A stretch of 64,000 nt of DNA from Sphingobacteriaceae bacterium (GTDB lineage: Bacteria; Bacteroidota; Bacteroidia; Sphingobacteriales; Sphingobacteriaceae), in the NCBI GenBank assembly GCA_014380615.1, contig JACMJM010000025.1, positions 1 through 64,000 of the forward strand, written 5' to 3'. Of the stretch, positions 42,897-52,068 are shown one piece after another. The notes under the pieces are model-generated. The model was given only the letters and a program-made list of their open reading frames with translations, did not search any database and was not told the origin of the DNA. Each line of letters starts with the position of its first letter. Within the stretch, counting starts at the first letter, position 1. A program made the position numbers and the translations under genes.

Positions 42897-45404
42897 TTAT
42901 TTAATCAAATTTAAAACCCCCAATATGATAGCTCCTAATGAAGCGATACCAGAAGTCAACCCAACAATCTCAGAGGCAGTTAACTTCTTTTGCTCAGCTT
43001 TCTTTGGCACAAATATCTCCGCACCCGGCTTCACCATCGGATAATTATTAAATAAAAAAAACTTCTTCGTGCTCCTTACCGAACCGTTTGCATAGATCAC
43101 ATATGACCTTTTCTTTAAAGAATTATCCGAAAACCCACCCGCATCGGAAATATACTGCCTGAAACTCTTACCCCCATTATAGATCGAAGTTGTAGGATAC
43201 AGCACCTCTCCACTTACCTTCACCGTTTGAAGTTGCTTCGGAATTCTCAACACATCGCCTTCCTCCAATATCAAATCCAATTTAGATTTAGGTTTGTCTA
43301 AGATACGCTCAAGGTCGATTCCAACATAATCATTCCTCAAAAAAGTCTGCTGCCGTTGTATATCTGTAGAGTCCTTCAGCGTCTCCTGCAGGCGCTGCAG
43401 GCGAGCTAATTTCTTTTGATCTTCAACATCGGTATTAATCCTTTGCTTACCCGACCCTTTCTCGCTGGCATCGGAGCGAATCAACGAGGCTCCCGACAGA
43501 TAAGCTAAGTCAGTTAAGCCCCCAACTCGCTTTAACAGATCAGAAATCCGCTCATCTTTCCGTGTAATCGTATAAGTCCCCGGATATAGTACTTCCCCTT
43601 CCACACGCACCTGCCGCTGCACTTCATATCCCGCAGCATTACGCACTAGTACAATATCAAAAGGCTGAAGTATAAACTTAGGTCCCTGAAGCACCAGATT
43701 TTGATCTACATCTACCTGATATACCTGTGCAATCCTCGAATTGGCTGCACCCGCTTCGCTATCTTTCACCCGCCTTGAAATTTCTATCCGCTTTTGAGAA
43801 GCACCTTCCCTAAATCCACCTGCTAATACAATTAGGTCCTCCAGGCTCATATTCTCAGCATAATCAATTGTACCCGGAGATCTTACTTCTCCTTCAATTG
43901 TAACTCTATATTCTTCTCTTAGATCAAAGATAGAGGAGATCGTAATTTGATCTTCACGCTGAAGAGTAATATCAGGACCTGTACCGTTCAAAATTTCAGC
44001 CAAATCAAAGGCGATTAACTCCGGGGTATTGTCAGCCCTAAGTCTTGTCAAATATCCCCTTGGTAAAAATGCATCTTCGGTTACACCCTCCGCTTTGCGA
44101 ATTAATTGAGTCAACGTTAAGCCTTGTTCCAACTGATATTGTCCGGGACGAAATACCGCCCCCGTGATACTTACCCTATTTTCAAAACGATCAAGTATAG
44201 GCTCAGCAAAATATTTATCGCCGTTTTGAGGCAGATAAGTAGAGAATGCCTCAGAAAACACATCGGTAATACGCCGCTCTTTAGGTGTATTTTGGATCAC
44301 TTTTATCCGGGCAGTATAGGCTTCGCTGGTAAAGCCCCCGGCGAAAGAGATAATATCGGCTAAGGTCTCATTTGCGGTCGCCTCAAAAATCGCCGGCCGT
44401 TTCACCTCACCTGAAAATTCAACCCTCTTCTTATACGGCGGAATCATAATAACATCCTGATCTTGCAAACGAATATTATTTCGTTGAAAGCCGCGAAGTA
44501 AAAACTCGTACACATCTAAACGGGCGATAGTACGGTTGTTACGAATAATCTGTATGTCCCGGAAAGAACCATTCTCTGAAGGTCCTCCGGATGAGTATAA
44601 TGCGTTAAATACGGTTGCAAGTGAGGGCAGCGTGTAGGTTCCCGGCTTGGTAACTTCTCCCAGCAGAACCACTTTGATGCTGCGGATATTCCCTAAAGAA
44701 ATATTTACTTTGGTATTTCCGCTACGCATATTCGGATAAATGCTGGTCAATCGTGAGCGGATTCGCTGACTTGCCTGTTCGATACTTTGGCCACCAACGG
44801 AGATAATCCCCACGTAAGGGATGTTAATATTTCCTTCAGGCGAGATTCTTAAGCGGTAGTTAGCTTCTGAATAACCGTAAATATCTATGATCAATTCATC
44901 ATCAGGACCAAGCTGGTAATTTTGAGGCGTCGCAATCCGCAGATTAGGTTCAAACGTAATTCCCGAATTTCGGAAAAGTTCCGCTCCAAAAACACGTGAG
45001 GTTGAGCCGGTTGCATCAACAGGCGCGGCATCATCTTTGAAATTAAGTTCTCTTGTACCCTTGCCGTCACCAGCTTCTGAAGTATTTTCTTTATTGGTTG
45101 TTGTATTCGTACTCGCTGATCCAGCCTGTTTAATTTTATTAACCCGTGCCCTCAGCTTCGAAACTTCGGCCGCGCTCATACCTCGTGCGGCGGCCACCTG
45201 CTCCAATTGAGATTCGCTTAGGCCTTGGGCCTCAACCTGCTGAATAAATTGCTTAATTTGAGCATCAGACAACTGGTCGACATTGATATTGCTGAAGTTT
45301 TGTGTGGTTTGTGCGACAATAGGCTGGAAAAATGCCATGCAAGTGAACAATAAAAATGTTCCGAGAGTTTCTGACAGTTTCAATCTAATGTTTTTAAGTT
45401 TCAT
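42897..45404 (-). CDS. SLBB-domain polysaccharide export protein (Wza-like)
   Basis: 835 residues with signal peptide (LGTFLLFTCMAFFQPIVAQT), a polysaccharide-export domain near 165-250 (YQLGPDDELIIDIYG, ISPEGNINIPYVG) and about five SLBB units (VVLLGEVTKPGTYTLP, VEFSGEVKRPAIF, VSITGAVFRPGQYQLE, VTIEGEVRSPGTI, VRVEGEVLYPGTY). A C-terminal hydrophobic helix ends it. Much longer than E. coli Wza, as usual in Bacteroidota. Forms the outer-membrane/periplasmic channel for the polymer. Preceded by a leader hairpin and candidate promoter. Confidence 0.92.
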   Translation of the reverse strand: MKLKNIRLKLSETLGTFLLFTCMAFFQPIVAQTTQNFSNINVDQLSDAQIKQFIQQVEAQGLSESQLEQVAAARGMSAAEVSKLRARVNKIKQAGSASTNTTTNKENTSEAGDGKGTRELNFKDDAAPVDATGSTSRVFGAELFRNSGITFEPNLRIATPQNYQLGPDDELIIDIYGYSEANYRLRISPEGNINIPYVGIISVGGQSIEQASQRIRSRLTSIYPNMRSGNTKVNISLGNIRSIKVVLLGEVTKPGTYTLPSLATVFNALYSSGGPSENGSFRDIQIIRNNRTIARLDVYEFLLRGFQRNNIRLQDQDVIMIPPYKKRVEFSGEVKRPAIFEATANETLADIISFAGGFTSEAYTARIKVIQNTPKERRITDVFSEAFSTYLPQNGDKYFAEPILDRFENRVSITGAVFRPGQYQLEQGLTLTQLIRKAEGVTEDAFLPRGYLTRLRADNTPELIAFDLAEILNGTGPDITLQREDQITISSIFDLREEYRVTIEGEVRSPGTIDYAENMSLEDLIVLAGGFREGASQKRIEISRRVKDSEAGAANSRIAQVYQVDVDQNLVLQGPKFILQPFDIVLVRNAAGYEVQRQVRVEGEVLYPGTYTITRKDERISDLLKRVGGLTDLAYLSGASLIRSDASEKGSGKQRINTDVEDQKKLARLQRLQETLKDSTDIQRQQTFLRNDYVGIDLERILDKPKSKLDLILEEGDVLRIPKQLQTVKVSGEVLYPTTSIYNGGKSFRQYISDAGGFSDNSLKKRSYVIYANGSVRSTKKFFLFNNYPMVKPGAEIFVPKKAEQKKLTASEIVGLTSGIASLGAIILGVLNLIK

Positions 45405-45428
45405 ATTCTCGACGTTTCCCTCCCCACG

Positions 45429-45453
45429 GTTTAAAGCCCTTTTCTCTTTAAAC
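45429..45453 (-). promoter_or_regulatory. Leader hairpin before the SLBB gene
   Basis: On the minus strand GTTTAAAG and CTTTAAAC form a perfect 8-bp stem with a 9-base loop, 25 to 49 bases before the SLBB start codon. It lies between the -7 motif and the GGGAGGGAAA purine stretch near the start. It could control transcription or translation of this operon. Confidence 0.45.
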
Positions 45454-45495
45454 TATTCCTCAGTAAATTAAAATTTTATATAATTTCTTGCGGGG

Positions 45496-45503
45496 CAAAG
45501 ATA
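45496..45503 (-). promoter_or_regulatory. Candidate -7 element for the SLBB/upxY operon
   Basis: The minus strand reads TATCTTTG (TAnnTTTG consensus), 92 bases upstream of the SLBB start codon and after the gmd terminator. A TTG lies 12 bases further upstream, closer than the usual -33 position. This is the best promoter candidate for the export gene and the long operon behind it. Confidence 0.5.
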
Positions 45504-45540
45504 TAAGAATTGTAACAATGTTGGGAATGGGATTTTTAAA

Positions 45541-45880
45541 AGATTTATGATGGCTGGGAGGGAAACCATGGAGAGTTAAGCACCATCGAGTATTCCGGGG
45601 ACATGCGCCTGAACTGAACGGACATTTGGAAACGAAATGCTAAGCATGATGACCGGTTTCCCTGTATAACGCTTTACGATTGCCGATCAGTCTGCAATGA
45701 CGATCATGGGAATATCTGTGCCGTTTTAATGAAGATAATGGTGAAACTTCCAGCCATCTTTCCCCCGCAGGCGGGAATCCTAATGCAGCGGCACAGAACC
45801 GGTATGGTACTTTACGATTGCCTATCAGTCGGCAAAGGCGGATCTTGATTGTACTAGTGCCGTTAGGATAAGAATACTTT
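45541..45880. repeat. Degenerate repeats between gmd and the SLBB gene
   Basis: Two related segments begin at 45673 and 45811 (both TTTACGATTGCC, then ATCAGTC and GCAA), a spacing of 138 bases. Between them, 45761-45786 holds the palindrome CCCCCGCAGGCGGG followed by AATCCTAATGC, the reverse complement of a similar motif at 51662-51688. No gene was found in this stretch. Confidence 0.5.
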
Positions 45881-45918
45881 TAAAATAACGCAGACAGCGT
45901 TTGGAGCTGTCTGCGTTT
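45881..45918 (-). terminator. Intrinsic terminator after gmd
   Basis: Perfect 11-bp stem: on the minus strand AACGCAGACAG and CTGTCTGCGTT with a 9-base loop, followed by ATTTT. It begins within 10 bases of the gmd stop codon, so gmd is probably not co-transcribed with the SLBB gene. Confidence 0.8.
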
Positions 45919-45924
45919 AAAGCA

Positions 45925-47061
45925 TTATTCGAAATAATTCAACACCTGGTGCCCACCCTGCCTTAAATACTCATCTTTCTTCATGATATTTAAATCAGAA
46001 TGAACCATATCTTTTACCAGAGCCGGTAAATCATATTTCAACTTCCATCCCAGTTGGGTTTTTGCTTTAGTCGGATCACCTAATAACAGATCCACTTCCG
46101 TTGGACGGAAATACCGCGGATCAACTTTTACTACTGTTTGACCTGGCTTCAAAGCATCCGTATTTAAACCCAGTTCCAGAGCTTTCGCTTGATCCACATC
46201 AACAATCACTCCCTTTTCGTTTTCATCCTTTCCGCTGAATTCAACTTCAATCCCTAGTTCAGCAAAACTCATGCGCACAAACTCACGTACCTCGGTAGTG
46301 ATACCGGTAGCGATTACATAATCTTCAGGTTTTTCTTGTTGCAAAATTAACCACATCGCCTCTACATAATCCTTCGCATGGCCCCAATCGCGCTGAGCGG
46401 AAAGGTTACCAAGATACAGGCAGCTTTGTAAGCCTAAAGCGATTTTAGCCGTCGCACGGGTAATTTTACGTGTTACGAAAGTTTCCCCTCTTATCGGACT
46501 CTCGTGGTTGAACAAAATACCGTTACAAGAATACATGCCATAAGCTTCGCGATAGTTCACCGTGATCCAGTAACCATAGATCTTAGCAACCGCATAAGGT
46601 GAACGTGGATAAAAAGGCGTAGTTTCACTTTGAGGAACTGCCTGCACCAATCCGTACAATTCGGAAGTAGATGCCTGATAAACACGTGTCTTTTTAGTTA
46701 ATCCTAAAATCCTTACCGCTTCCAGGATACGTAGCGTACCGATACCATCAGCGTTAGCGGTATACTCTGGAGTATCAAAACTCACTTTTACATGGCTCAT
46801 GGCCGCAAGATTATAGATCTCATCCGGCTGAACTTCCTGGATAATGCGAATGATATTGGTAGAATCGGTTAAATCACCGTAGTGAAGTTTCAGTTTTACA
46901 TTAGTCTCGTGAGGATCCTGGTATAAATGATCAATTCTGTCGGTGTTAAATAAGGATGATCTTCTTTTTAGTCCATGAACTTCATAGCCTTTCTTTAGTA
47001 AAAATTCGGCAAGATAGGCTCCGTCCTGGCCAGTGATCCCAGTGATTAATGCTACTTTCAT
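45925..47061 (-). CDS. gmd: GDP-mannose 4,6-dehydratase
   Basis: 378 residues, SDR with [14 protein letters not shown] (NADP loop), [28 protein letters not shown] and [13 protein letters not shown] (catalytic Tyr and Lys). It turns GDP-mannose into GDP-4-keto-6-deoxymannose, the precursor of fucose, rhamnose, perosamine or 6-deoxytalose in GDP form. No fcl, per or rmd partner is encoded in the window, so the next enzyme is elsewhere or one of the local SDRs. It has its own terminator and a candidate promoter. Confidence 0.95.
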   Translation of the reverse strand: MKVALITGITGQDGAYLAEFLLKKGYEVHGLKRRSSLFNTDRIDHLYQDPHETNVKLKLHYGDLTDSTNIIRIIQEVQPDEIYNLAAMSHVKVSFDTPEYTANADGIGTLRILEAVRILGLTKKTRVYQASTSELYGLVQAVPQSETTPFYPRSPYAVAKIYGYWITVNYREAYGMYSCNGILFNHESPIRGETFVTRKITRATAKIALGLQSCLYLGNLSAQRDWGHAKDYVEAMWLILQQEKPEDYVIATGITTEVREFVRMSFAELGIEVEFSGKDENEKGVIVDVDQAKALELGLNTDALKPGQTVVKVDPRYFRPTEVDLLLGDPTKAKTQLGWKLKYDLPALVKDMVHSDLNIMKKDEYLRQGGHQVLNYFE

Positions 47062-47111
47062 TTACAAATTTATTTTTAGTGATATGTTCGAAGGCTGTTA
47101 AAAAGACCTTT

Positions 47112-47119
47112 CAAAAGTA
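47112..47119 (-). promoter_or_regulatory. Candidate -7 element for gmd
   Basis: The minus strand reads TACTTTTG (TAnnTTTG), 51 bases upstream of the gmd start codon. Another match, TAAATTTG at 47065-47072, is too close to the start to serve a leadered transcript. Confidence 0.4.
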
Positions 47120-47329
47120 CAAATTATATTAAATCTACTATTAAAATCAAAAAACACGGAAATTGGATAAAAGTTTTCAATGTTTTGCTGATAAAATTAT
47201 AAAAGTTACATGGATAAGGCAATTCAGTTGAAATAAAATCAAAACAATCGTTTATAGCCGATATCATTAAGGTGATTTAGGCATCTGGGGATATTTACTT
47301 AATTTTTCATCACCATTATCGGAGTATGG

Positions 47330-47625
47330 GTGCTTTAGACACCGCAGATTCATCATTTTTACCCCCCAATATCGTTGTATCTAAAATGCTTAAGGCGCTA
47401 TACTGTCCCTCCGCCAGCTGGCGGACGGGGTTGGGGGTGGTTAAGTGCTCTGTATAGTCAATATTATTCTTTACAACCAGATCGTAGTCTAGAAGTTACT
47501 TAACCACCCCCTTTTATTCCCCCGCCAGCGGGGGATACTGGGCGCTTTAGACACCGTAGATATTAAGGCACTATATTGTCCCCGCTGGCGGGGGTTAGGG
47601 GGTGGTTTTTTCACTAATACATTCC
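47330..47625. repeat. GC-rich palindromic repeat array, right part (copies 1 and 2)
   Basis: A unit beginning GTGCTTTAGAC at 47330 recurs at 47542 (period 212). Each complete unit has two inverted arms, one with CCGCCAGCTGGCGG and GGGGGTGGTTAAG, the other with CTTAACCACCCCC and CCCCCGCCAGCGGGGG, around an AT-rich spacer. The second copy is shortened and ends inside the 3' end of the DUF559 gene. Confidence 0.75.
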
Positions 47626-47986
47626 TTAATTCTATCAATCACTCTATTAATTTGTTCCAGGACTTCATCATCTGTAAAGCGTATACGGTAAATCCAATCT
47701 GGTCCAATTCTTGCTGACGCTTGATATCCTTTTCGGCCACTTCGGTCCACTGATGGGTTAATCCGTCTACTTCAATGATTAGCATGAGCTCTTTACACAT
47801 GAAATCAGGAATGTAGTTTAACACAGGTCTTTGCCGTCGGAATTGGTAACCTTGCATTTGTCGCCCGCTGAGGGCGAACTTCCAAAGGCATGCTTCGGCT
47901 TTGGTCATGGAATTGCGATTTTGATTGGCGAATTCGCGGAGGTTGGCGTTGTAATGCCAGAGGTTGGTTTTATCAGCTGCAGACAT
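47595..47986 (-). pseudogene. DUF559 endonuclease-like gene with frameshift
   Basis: The open frame (stop at 47639) encodes 115 residues: LWHYNANLREFANQNR, MTKAEACLWKFALSGRQM, FRRQRPVLNYIPDF and LIIEVDGLTHQW are the DUF559/restriction-endonuclease-like core with its E-V-D-G site. After GFTV the frame ends in unrelated residues, but shifting by one base at about 47682 gives IRFTDDEVLEQINRVI, then DRIKECISEKTTP and a stop at 47595. That is the usual family C-terminus, so one base seems lost. The restored end lies inside the repeat (…ACCACCCCC). The nuclease core is intact, and the truncated form may or may not work. Confidence 0.8.
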
Positions 47987-48079
47987 AGAGGGGAGCTAAA
48001 ATAATAAAAATGTATATGAGCTACTCGACCCTTTTTAAATCCTGCCTTGTTTCGAATTTAATTTACACCTAAACTTGTT

Positions 48080-48465
48080 TCAGGGAGGCAAGCTAACCAC
48101 CCCCTTTAATTCCCCCGCCGGCGGGGGATACTGGGCGCTTTAGACTCCGTAGATTCATCATTTTTTTACCACCCATATCGTAGTATCTAAAATACCTAAG
48201 GGGCGCTATACTGTCCCCCGCTGGCGGGGGTTAGGGGGTGGTTAAGCGCTCTGTATAGTCAATATTATTCTTTTAAACCATATCGTAGTGCCGAGGTTGC
48301 TTTAACCACCCCCTTTTATTCCCCCGCCAGCGGGGGATACTGGGTGCTTTAGGCCTCCGTGGATCCATAATCCCCCCACCAATATCGTAGTATCTAAAAT
48401 GCTTAAGGTGCTATACTGTCCCTCCGCCAGCTGGCGTACGGGGGTTAGGGGGAGGTTAAGCACTT
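48080..48465. repeat. GC-rich palindromic repeat array, left part (copies 3 to 5)
   Basis: Same family as 47330-47625. A tail piece ends near 48134, a full unit spans 48135-48343 and a partial unit 48344-48465 (period about 209). Phrases shared by all are GTATCTAAAATGCTTAAGG, GCTATACTGTCCC, TGTATAGTCAATATTATTC and CCCCCGCCAGCGGGGG. The two arrays bracket the DUF559 gene. Spacers are not unique and arms are inverted, so it is not a CRISPR. Confidence 0.75.
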
Positions 48466-48530
48466 CCAACTCAAACCCAAGGAAAGATCTGAAAAGTTCT
48501 AAAGAGACGGGATTTTTCGAAAGATTTCCT

Positions 48531-49802
48531 CTACAATCGTGCGTCCACCCACCTGCGGTCAATAACAGATTTCGTATCGAAAACAACGCGGCTTTCTCCC
48601 ATCAATAAGGAAAAATCCAAGGCAATAAATTCCTGGTGTGCCACGGCTAAAATAATCGCCTGATAGCTGTTTTGGAAAATTTCTTCAACAAGAGAGAACC
48701 CAAAGGCTTTTTGCACTTCTTCGCCACTGGCCCAGGGATCGTGTACATCTACCTGCATTCCGTATTGCTCCAGCTCACGGTAAATATCGATTACTTTTGT
48801 ATTACGGATATCGGGACAGTTTTCTTTAAAGGTAATACCCAGTATCAGCGCCCTTGAATTTTTTACCGCCAAGCCTTTAGCCAGCATCAGCTTCACCACC
48901 TTACTGGCGATGAAAGTCGCCATATAGTCATTTACCCGGCGTCCTGATAAGATCACTTCGGGATGGTAGCCCAGCAACTCAGCTTTGTGAGCCAGGTAAT
49001 ACGGATCCACGCCGATACAATGCCCGCCAACCAAACCGGGTTTAAATTTTAAAAAGTTCCATTTGGTGGAAGCAGCCTCGAGCACGTCGGACGTGTCGAT
49101 TCCCATTTTATCAAACATCAAGGCCAGCTCATTTACAAATGAGATATTGATATCTCGCTGAGCATTCTCTATCGCTTTTGCGGCCTCGGCTACTTTAATA
49201 GATTTTGCTTTATAAGTACCCGCATCAATAATCTGGCCGTAGAGCCCATCAATAAAATCAGCGCTCTCTTCGGTTGATCCGGAAGTAACTTTAACTATCT
49301 TTTTTAAGGTATGCAAGGTATCGCCCGGACTAATCCGCTCCGGCGAGTAGCCGCAATAGAAGTCTGTGTTCAGTTTTAAACCGCTGATCGATTCTAATAC
49401 CGGGATACAATCTTCTTCCGTGCATCCGGGATATACGGTTGATTCATAAACAACGACGTCGCCCTTTTTCAGATGCTTCCCTACGGTTTCTGAAGCACGC
49501 AAAAGCGGGACGAGATCAGGTGATTTTCCCTCGTCGACAGGCGTAGGCACCGTAACTATGAAAACATTACAATTCTTCAGCTCTGCGGAATCAAGCGTGA
49601 AATTTATTTTGCTGACGGTGAGTTCGGACGCACTTACCTGTAAAGTGCTATCCTTATTTCCTTTTAGTTCCTGAATACGATTTCCGTTAATATCATAACC
49701 GGTTACCGCAAATTTCTCGGCGAACGCAAGAGCCAAGGGAAGGCCCACATATCCCAAGCCTATTACTCCGATCCTAACTTCATCTGACTTCCAGGAGGTC
49801 AT
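48531..49802 (-). CDS. UDP-N-acetylhexosamine 6-dehydrogenase (WbpO/TviB type)
   Basis: 423 residues: IGVIGLGYVGLPLALAF (NAD loop), VYESTVYPGCTEE, GYSPERISPGD and FKPGLVGGHCIGVDPYYLAHKAELLG with the catalytic Cys. Length and the HKAELLGYHPE motif fit the Vi-antigen TviB/WbpO branch, which oxidises UDP-GlcNAc or UDP-GalNAc to the uronic acid. Product would be a HexNAcA for the repeat unit. Starts one base before the end of rfbA. Confidence 0.88.
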   Translation of the reverse strand: MTSWKSDEVRIGVIGLGYVGLPLALAFAEKFAVTGYDINGNRIQELKGNKDSTLQVSASELTVSKINFTLDSAELKNCNVFIVTVPTPVDEGKSPDLVPLLRASETVGKHLKKGDVVVYESTVYPGCTEEDCIPVLESISGLKLNTDFYCGYSPERISPGDTLHTLKKIVKVTSGSTEESADFIDGLYGQIIDAGTYKAKSIKVAEAAKAIENAQRDINISFVNELALMFDKMGIDTSDVLEAASTKWNFLKFKPGLVGGHCIGVDPYYLAHKAELLGYHPEVILSGRRVNDYMATFIASKVVKLMLAKGLAVKNSRALILGITFKENCPDIRNTKVIDIYRELEQYGMQVDVHDPWASGEEVQKAFGFSLVEEIFQNSYQAIILAVAHQEFIALDFSLLMGESRVVFDTKSVIDRRWVDARL

Positions 49803-50672
49803 TTATAAGTGTTGATGAATGATTTTTAAGAGATACTGCCCGTATCCGCTCTTTACAAGAGGCTCGGCAACCTGCCTTAATTGATCCGCGTTAATAAATC
49901 CCATGCGGTAGGCTACCTCTTCGATACATCCTATTTTTAGTCCCTGCCGCTCTTCGATTACCTGTACAAACTGTCCGGCCTGCATTAATGAATTGAAGGT
50001 TCCGGTATCTAACCAGGCTGTACCGCGACTCAATACTCCTACTTTAAGCTTTCCTTTTTCAAGATATACTTTATTTACATCAGTGATCTCGTACTCTCCT
50101 CTGGGAGAAGGTTTGATGTTCTTCGCGATTTCAACCACCGAATTATCGTAGAAATACAATCCCGGAACCGCGTAATTTGATTTCGGTTCAACAGGCTTTT
50201 CTTCTATGGAAATCACCTTATTCTCTTTATCAAATTCAACCACCCCATATCTTTCCGGATCTGAAACCGGGTAAGCGAATACCACGCCTCCCTCAGGCTC
50301 TTTCAAATCCTGCAGAAGCACCGATAAGCCATCCCCGTAGAAAATATTATCTCCTAAAATCAACGCCACACTATCCTTGCCAACGAATTCTTCACCTATT
50401 ACAAAAGCTTGGGCCAGGCCATTGGGCTCCTCCTGAACTTTATAAGAGAACTGGCAACCGATTCTTGAACCATCGCCCAGGAGCTTTTCGAAATTCGGAA
50501 GATCGTGAGGGGTAGATATAATCAGGATCTCTTTTATCCCGGCAAGCATTAGGATAGACAATGGATAATAGATCATCGGCTTATCATAAACCGGCATCAT
50601 TTGTTTACTGGTTGCCAGTGTTAGCGGATGCAGTCGTGTACCCGAACCGCCGGCTAGTATAATTCCTTTCAT
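49803..50672 (-). CDS. rfbA: Glucose-1-phosphate thymidylyltransferase
   Basis: 289 residues, standard length for Rml[17 protein letters not shown] (nucleotide loop), [28 protein letters not shown] and [10 protein letters not shown] are its signatures. It makes dTDP-glucose. rfbB and rfbC are not in the window, so dTDP-rhamnose or another dTDP-sugar pathway is completed elsewhere. A short AT-rich spacer (50673-50749) separates it from rfbD. Confidence 0.95.
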   Translation of the reverse strand: MKGIILAGGSGTRLHPLTLATSKQMMPVYDKPMIYYPLSILMLAGIKEILIISTPHDLPNFEKLLGDGSRIGCQFSYKVQEEPNGLAQAFVIGEEFVGKDSVALILGDNIFYGDGLSVLLQDLKEPEGGVVFAYPVSDPERYGVVEFDKENKVISIEEKPVEPKSNYAVPGLYFYDNSVVEIAKNIKPSPRGEYEITDVNKVYLEKGKLKVGVLSRGTAWLDTGTFNSLMQAGQFVQVIEERQGLKIGCIEEVAYRMGFINADQLRQVAEPLVKSGYGQYLLKIIHQHL

Positions 50673-50749
50673 TGTATTATGAGATTTGAGACATGAGATA
50701 TTTGATGTGAGAAATCCTGCACATGTACTCTATTTTAAAATTTTGAATT

Positions 50750-51613
50750 TTAATTTTGACTTTTTAATTTCTCAACGCACTCCTCCAAACTATCCCTCCA
50801 ATACGGTATTTCGATGCCAAACGTTTCCTTAATCTTAGATTTATCCATTACAGAAAAAGCAGGGCGGATGGCTTTTGTTACATACTCGGATGTTTTAACC
50901 GGGATAGTTTTAAGCTTAAGGCCACCCAAGTCGAATATCGCTTTAGCGAAATCATACCAGGAAGTTACTCCTTCATTACTGTAATGATAGACCCCGTATT
51001 GCTTATTGGCATTGCTGACAATGTGGAAAATACATTCGGCAAGGTCGATAGCATAGGTTGGTGTACCGATCTGATCTGCGATAATTCTTAACTCATCTTT
51101 CTCGCTTCCTAAACGCAGCATAGTTTTTACGAAATTATTTCCGAATTCGGAATAGAGCCAACTGGTGCGTAAGATGAAAAATTGCTGTATTGCTGATGCG
51201 ATCGCCTGTTCTCCCTCCAGTTTGGTAAGGCCGTAGACATTTATCGGGTTCGCACTATCAGTTTCAGTAAGAGGCCTGGCCAAATTCCCTTCGAAAACAA
51301 AATCTGTTGAAATATGGATCAGGGTAGTATTATATTGCTTACATAATAAAGCCAGGTTCTCAGCTCCGTCTCGGTTGACTTTTCTGGCTATATCTACCTC
51401 GTCCTCTGCTTTGTCTACAGCGGTGTAAGCGGCACAATTGATGCAATATTCCGGTGATTCAGACTTGAAGATCACCTGCAATGCTTCCAGGTTTAAAATA
51501 TCAGCCTGATCTTCGGGAAGGAAGTTAATATCGCTGATGGCATGTTTTTGAGCTGTTACCTTAAGGCATTGGCCCAACTGGCCGGAAGCTCCGAATACTA
51601 GTGTTTTACTCAT
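50750..51613 (-). CDS. rfbD: dTDP-4-dehydrorhamnose reductase
   Basis: 287 residues. LVFGASGQLGQCL (NADPH), INCAAYTAVDKAEDE, HISTDFVFEG and YGLTKLEGE (catalytic Tyr and Lys) are the RmlD signatures. It performs the last step of dTDP-L-rhamnose synthesis. Unusually it precedes rfbA and lacks adjacent rfbB and rfbC. First gene of the polysaccharide locus; a repeat-rich gap lies upstream. Confidence 0.92.
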   Translation of the reverse strand: MSKTLVFGASGQLGQCLKVTAQKHAISDINFLPEDQADILNLEALQVIFKSESPEYCINCAAYTAVDKAEDEVDIARKVNRDGAENLALLCKQYNTTLIHISTDFVFEGNLARPLTETDSANPINVYGLTKLEGEQAIASAIQQFFILRTSWLYSEFGNNFVKTMLRLGSEKDELRIIADQIGTPTYAIDLAECIFHIVSNANKQYGVYHYSNEGVTSWYDFAKAIFDLGGLKLKTIPVKTSEYVTKAIRPAFSVMDKSKIKETFGIEIPYWRDSLEECVEKLKSQN

Positions 51614-51629
51614 TCAGTAATCAAAGAAC

Positions 51630-51637
51630 CAAACTTA
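51630..51637 (-). promoter_or_regulatory. Candidate -7 element for rfbD
   Basis: The minus strand reads TAAGTTTG (TAnnTTTG), only 17 bases before the start codon, which would leave a very short leader. The match is exact, but the short distance lowers confidence. Confidence 0.3.
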
Positions 51638-51659
51638 CATAAATTTATGAATTGATGCG

Positions 51660-52060
51660 CCGCATTAGGATTCCTGCTTTCGCAGGAAGGACGGGGAAGC
51701 GGTAGTAAATATGAATTGATAGGATGAACAGGGAAAACTTGACAATCATTGGAAACGAAGCAATCTGTCAGCTATAGAAGCGCGGGTTTAGTCTTCGTAG
51801 GTTGGAGATTGCTTCGACTCTATGCACAGCCCCCTGCCGCCTCGCAATGACGACGTTCGTGTTGGGTTGCGGGTGTAGATCTCACCTATGGAAACGCAAT
51901 CCCAATTTCCCGTCATTGCGAGGAACGAAGCAATCTGTTAGCGATAGAAACGAAGGTACCTGTCTTCGTAGGTTGGAGATTGCTTCGGCTCTGCACAGCC
52001 CCTTACAGCCTCGCAATGACGACGTTCGTGTTGGGCTGGGGTGTGATAGATGGAAACGCA
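51660..52060. repeat. Dispersed repeat pair upstream of rfbD
   Basis: Two copies of about 130 bases begin at about 51755 and 51924. Both contain ACGAAGCAATCTGT, then GTCTTCGTAGGTTGGAGATT, GCTTCG, CACAGCCCC and CTCGCAATGACGACGTTCGT. Each is roughly palindromic at its ends (GTCATTGCGAGG with CCTCGCAATGAC type sequences). A separate GCATTAGGATTCCTGC motif with an inverted repeat is at 51662-51688. No gene was accepted in the gap 51614-52124. Confidence 0.7.
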
Positions 52061-52068
52061 ATCGTGAT

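Noticed and set aside
47330-48465. CRISPR-like regular repeats
   Set aside because: Spacing is about 210 bases, units contain inverted arms, intervening sequence is also repeated, and no cas genes are near.
48302-48586. 94-codon open frame across the repeat array and the end of the dehydrogenase gene
   Set aside because: Composed of GC-rich repeat sequence and out-of-frame gene sequence; no protein family signs.
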